NCBI GenBank assembly: GCA_024195265.1
Contig: JAJLRJ010000009.1
Location: 14,574,482 to 14,638,481, forward strand
Direction: 5' to 3'
DNA from: Dendrophyllia cribrosa
Taxonomy: Eukaryota; Cnidaria; Anthozoa; Scleractinia; Dendrophylliidae
Length of the DNA stretch: 64,000 nucleotides
The notes beneath the pieces are model-generated. The model did no database searches and was not told the DNA's origin. It was given only the letters and a program-made list of their open reading frames with translations. Made by a program: the position numbers and the translations under genes. Within the stretch, counting starts at the first letter, position 1, and each line of letters opens with the position of its first letter. Positions 63,601 through 64,000 of this stretch are shown in pieces.

Positions 63601-64000
63601 GGAATCGTAAGAATTGGAGACCTCTACGATATACGGGGAGAGTTCAAGTGGTACAAGGAACCCTTATATTCAACTCTTTCGCCAGTGGAACACTTTTTAC
63701 TTTTCAGTCTTATCTATGCTTTTCCAGAAGAATGGCGCAAAGTATTAAAAACAAATAAGAATTCTATCTCCTCAGTAACTCATGATCTAATCGAATCTGA
63801 TTTCATTTTACGTATTGAAGGGAAAAAAGTCAATTTCCAAAATCTTAATTCAAAGTCATTATATGACAGTTTTGTTTCTAAAATATCCAGTATACCAACA
63901 GCACAAAAAAAATATAACGAAACTTTCAGTACGCATACATCCCAGTTAGACTGGGAGAAGATATATTTACTGCCCTTCAAAACAACATTGGATACTAAAT
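60649..64000 (+). CDS. LINE ORF2 protein: AP endonuclease and reverse transcriptase (3' partial)
   Basis: I checked the frame from ATG 60649 at several places, including the last 160 bases, and found it open to the window end (1117 codons). Endonuclease: LSLNVRGIRAFEKR, FLQETY, NIYAPN, GGDLNVTMD. Reverse transcriptase: TPGNDGLTIEFYK, PISLVNVDVK, TAIDFEKAFDSLNW, GVRQGDPLSPSLF and the catalytic FADDMTLF at 62785. A thumb region follows, and WEKIYLLPFK near the end. It nicks target DNA and copies the LINE RNA into the site. The intact frame and motifs suggest a young, possibly active copy. Confidence 0.9.
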   Translation, partial: MQISMDCKNLKFKTLSLNVRGIRAFEKRKSIFNWLTKQNSDICFLQETYSTEEIENQWKKQWSGDIFFAHGSNHSRGVAILIRKSFDFKLKSVRSDEEGRYLILETIIQDVPFLLVNIYAPNTTSKQSLFFRTLSELIYDEGYNESDYQIILGGDLNVTMDPGLDCSGGNPVLKDSVRCVEDMMMSYDLVDIWRIRNPKSKKYSWRQKSPIIQRRLDYWLISDSLQDDVAKVDIVTAIRTDHHAITLEIDSLDDQQRGPSFWKFNNSLLDDAAFVERLRENFPKWLDEINFCDDLRVKWDWIKYKIREESVSYSRVKAKERRNRIQTIENRLKICEEKIAESPTQENLANLESAKAEYEKEYDYIVRGSIIRSRATWFEQGERNSKYFLNLENRNKKKSCIRKLIRTNGEETTAPDTIMNEIHNFYSELYDEKSGIQTDYSTCPFLEDTLSSPKLTDSMRQTCEGQLTYSECFKVLSTFSNDKTPGNDGLTIEFYKFFWAEIGMLLVDSLNFAYFHGELSNSQKQAVITLIEKKDKDRRWIKNWRPISLVNVDVKIGSKAIAKRLENVLPHIIHYDQNAFVKGRTIFDAARTISDVMEFTKIRDYQGIMTAIDFEKAFDSLNWNFLLKLLEFFGFGESFLGWIKTFYKNISSCVINNGFSTPSFNLKRGVRQGDPLSPSLFILVLELLAVSIRNNDQIKGIAVDDSEIKLVIFADDMTLFVRDKLSYRTLFNTVDLFSTYSGLKVNHDKTEILLLGNMEVSPSELGVDEISKAIKILGVNFTYNHSLFYKLNFESIEKSLRGLLKGWSWRGLTLLGKIQVIKSFAIPKILYRVALVSNKNEFIKKINSLLYSFVWKGQDKVKRTALINPIDKGGLKMPDIESMISAQRITCIKRYLSTNPAGWKIFLDFYLKKVGGKFLFHCNFNYSKLPLTLPDFYKECIVTWTRLNEYNPSSSSEIANQVIWNNQCICIESKSIYNSRLIDLGIVRIGDLYDIRGEFKWYKEPLYSTLSPVEHFLLFSLIYAFPEEWRKVLKTNKNSISSVTHDLIESDFILRIEGKKVNFQNLNSKSLYDSFVSKISSIPTAQKKYNETFSTHTSQLDWEKIYLLPFKTTLDTK

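Larger units (their letters stand above)
59230..64000 (+). mobile_element. L1-type LINE (Tx1-like), both ORFs open, 3' end beyond window
   Basis: ORF1 and ORF2 are separated by about 450 nt on the plus strand. The 5' boundary is not certain, and the 3' end, tail and TSD lie beyond the window. Inserted in the sense direction in gene B intron 4, so its exons and poly-A signal could affect gene B transcripts. Confidence 0.88.

Overview
This is an AT-rich window of invertebrate animal nuclear DNA. Short exons sit in long, repeat-filled introns with GT/AG splice sites, there are no operons, and the transposons are eukaryotic (L1-type LINE, PIF/Harbinger, Ty3/gypsy remnants, many MITEs). An anthozoan cnidarian such as a stony coral is my best guess. 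It rests on the repeat flavour and the gene type, not on a marker gene.

Two host genes explain the single-copy sequence, and both are invisible as long ORFs. Gene A (minus strand, 34938 down to 7286) can be read as 11 phase-compatible coding exons, 1233 nt and 410 codons plus stop. It encodes a type I membrane receptor: signal peptide, a cysteine module with two C-x3-C motifs, a fibronectin-III-like domain, one transmembrane helix, a short proline-rich linker and a SEFIR domain, i.e. an interleukin-17-receptor-like protein. Gene B (plus strand, from 49780) is a diverged paralogue arranged head to head with A. Its first four coding exons (signal peptide, twin C-x3-C module, start of the FnIII domain) repeat the order and intron phases of gene A exons 1-4. 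The rest lies beyond the window.

Layout: 1-7.2 kb is 3' flank of gene A with MITEs of several families and a 62-67 bp minisatellite just after the stop codon. 7.3-34.9 kb is gene A, its introns carrying a long-TIR 9-bp-TSD element, a 4.2 kb inverted duplication, two CAGGG-ended elements, one copy of a 1.3-1.8 kb TIR element and an antisense Ty3/gypsy relic. 35-49.7 kb is the intergenic space between the two start codons: a second TIR-element copy, two elements with homopolymeric C ends, an array of about 110 bp period, an 86-bp array with nested insertions and a TTAA element. 49.8-58.3 kb is the 5' part of gene B, with a nearly complete Harbinger element in intron 2. From about 59.2 kb a LINE with open ORF1 and ORF2 lies in the sense direction in gene B intron 4 and runs off the end.

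The receptors would act at the cell surface. By analogy with known SEFIR proteins, ligand binding by the cysteine/FnIII ectodomain would be passed to cytoplasmic SEFIR adaptors. I see no ligand or adaptor gene here. All repeat boundaries and counts were read by eye.
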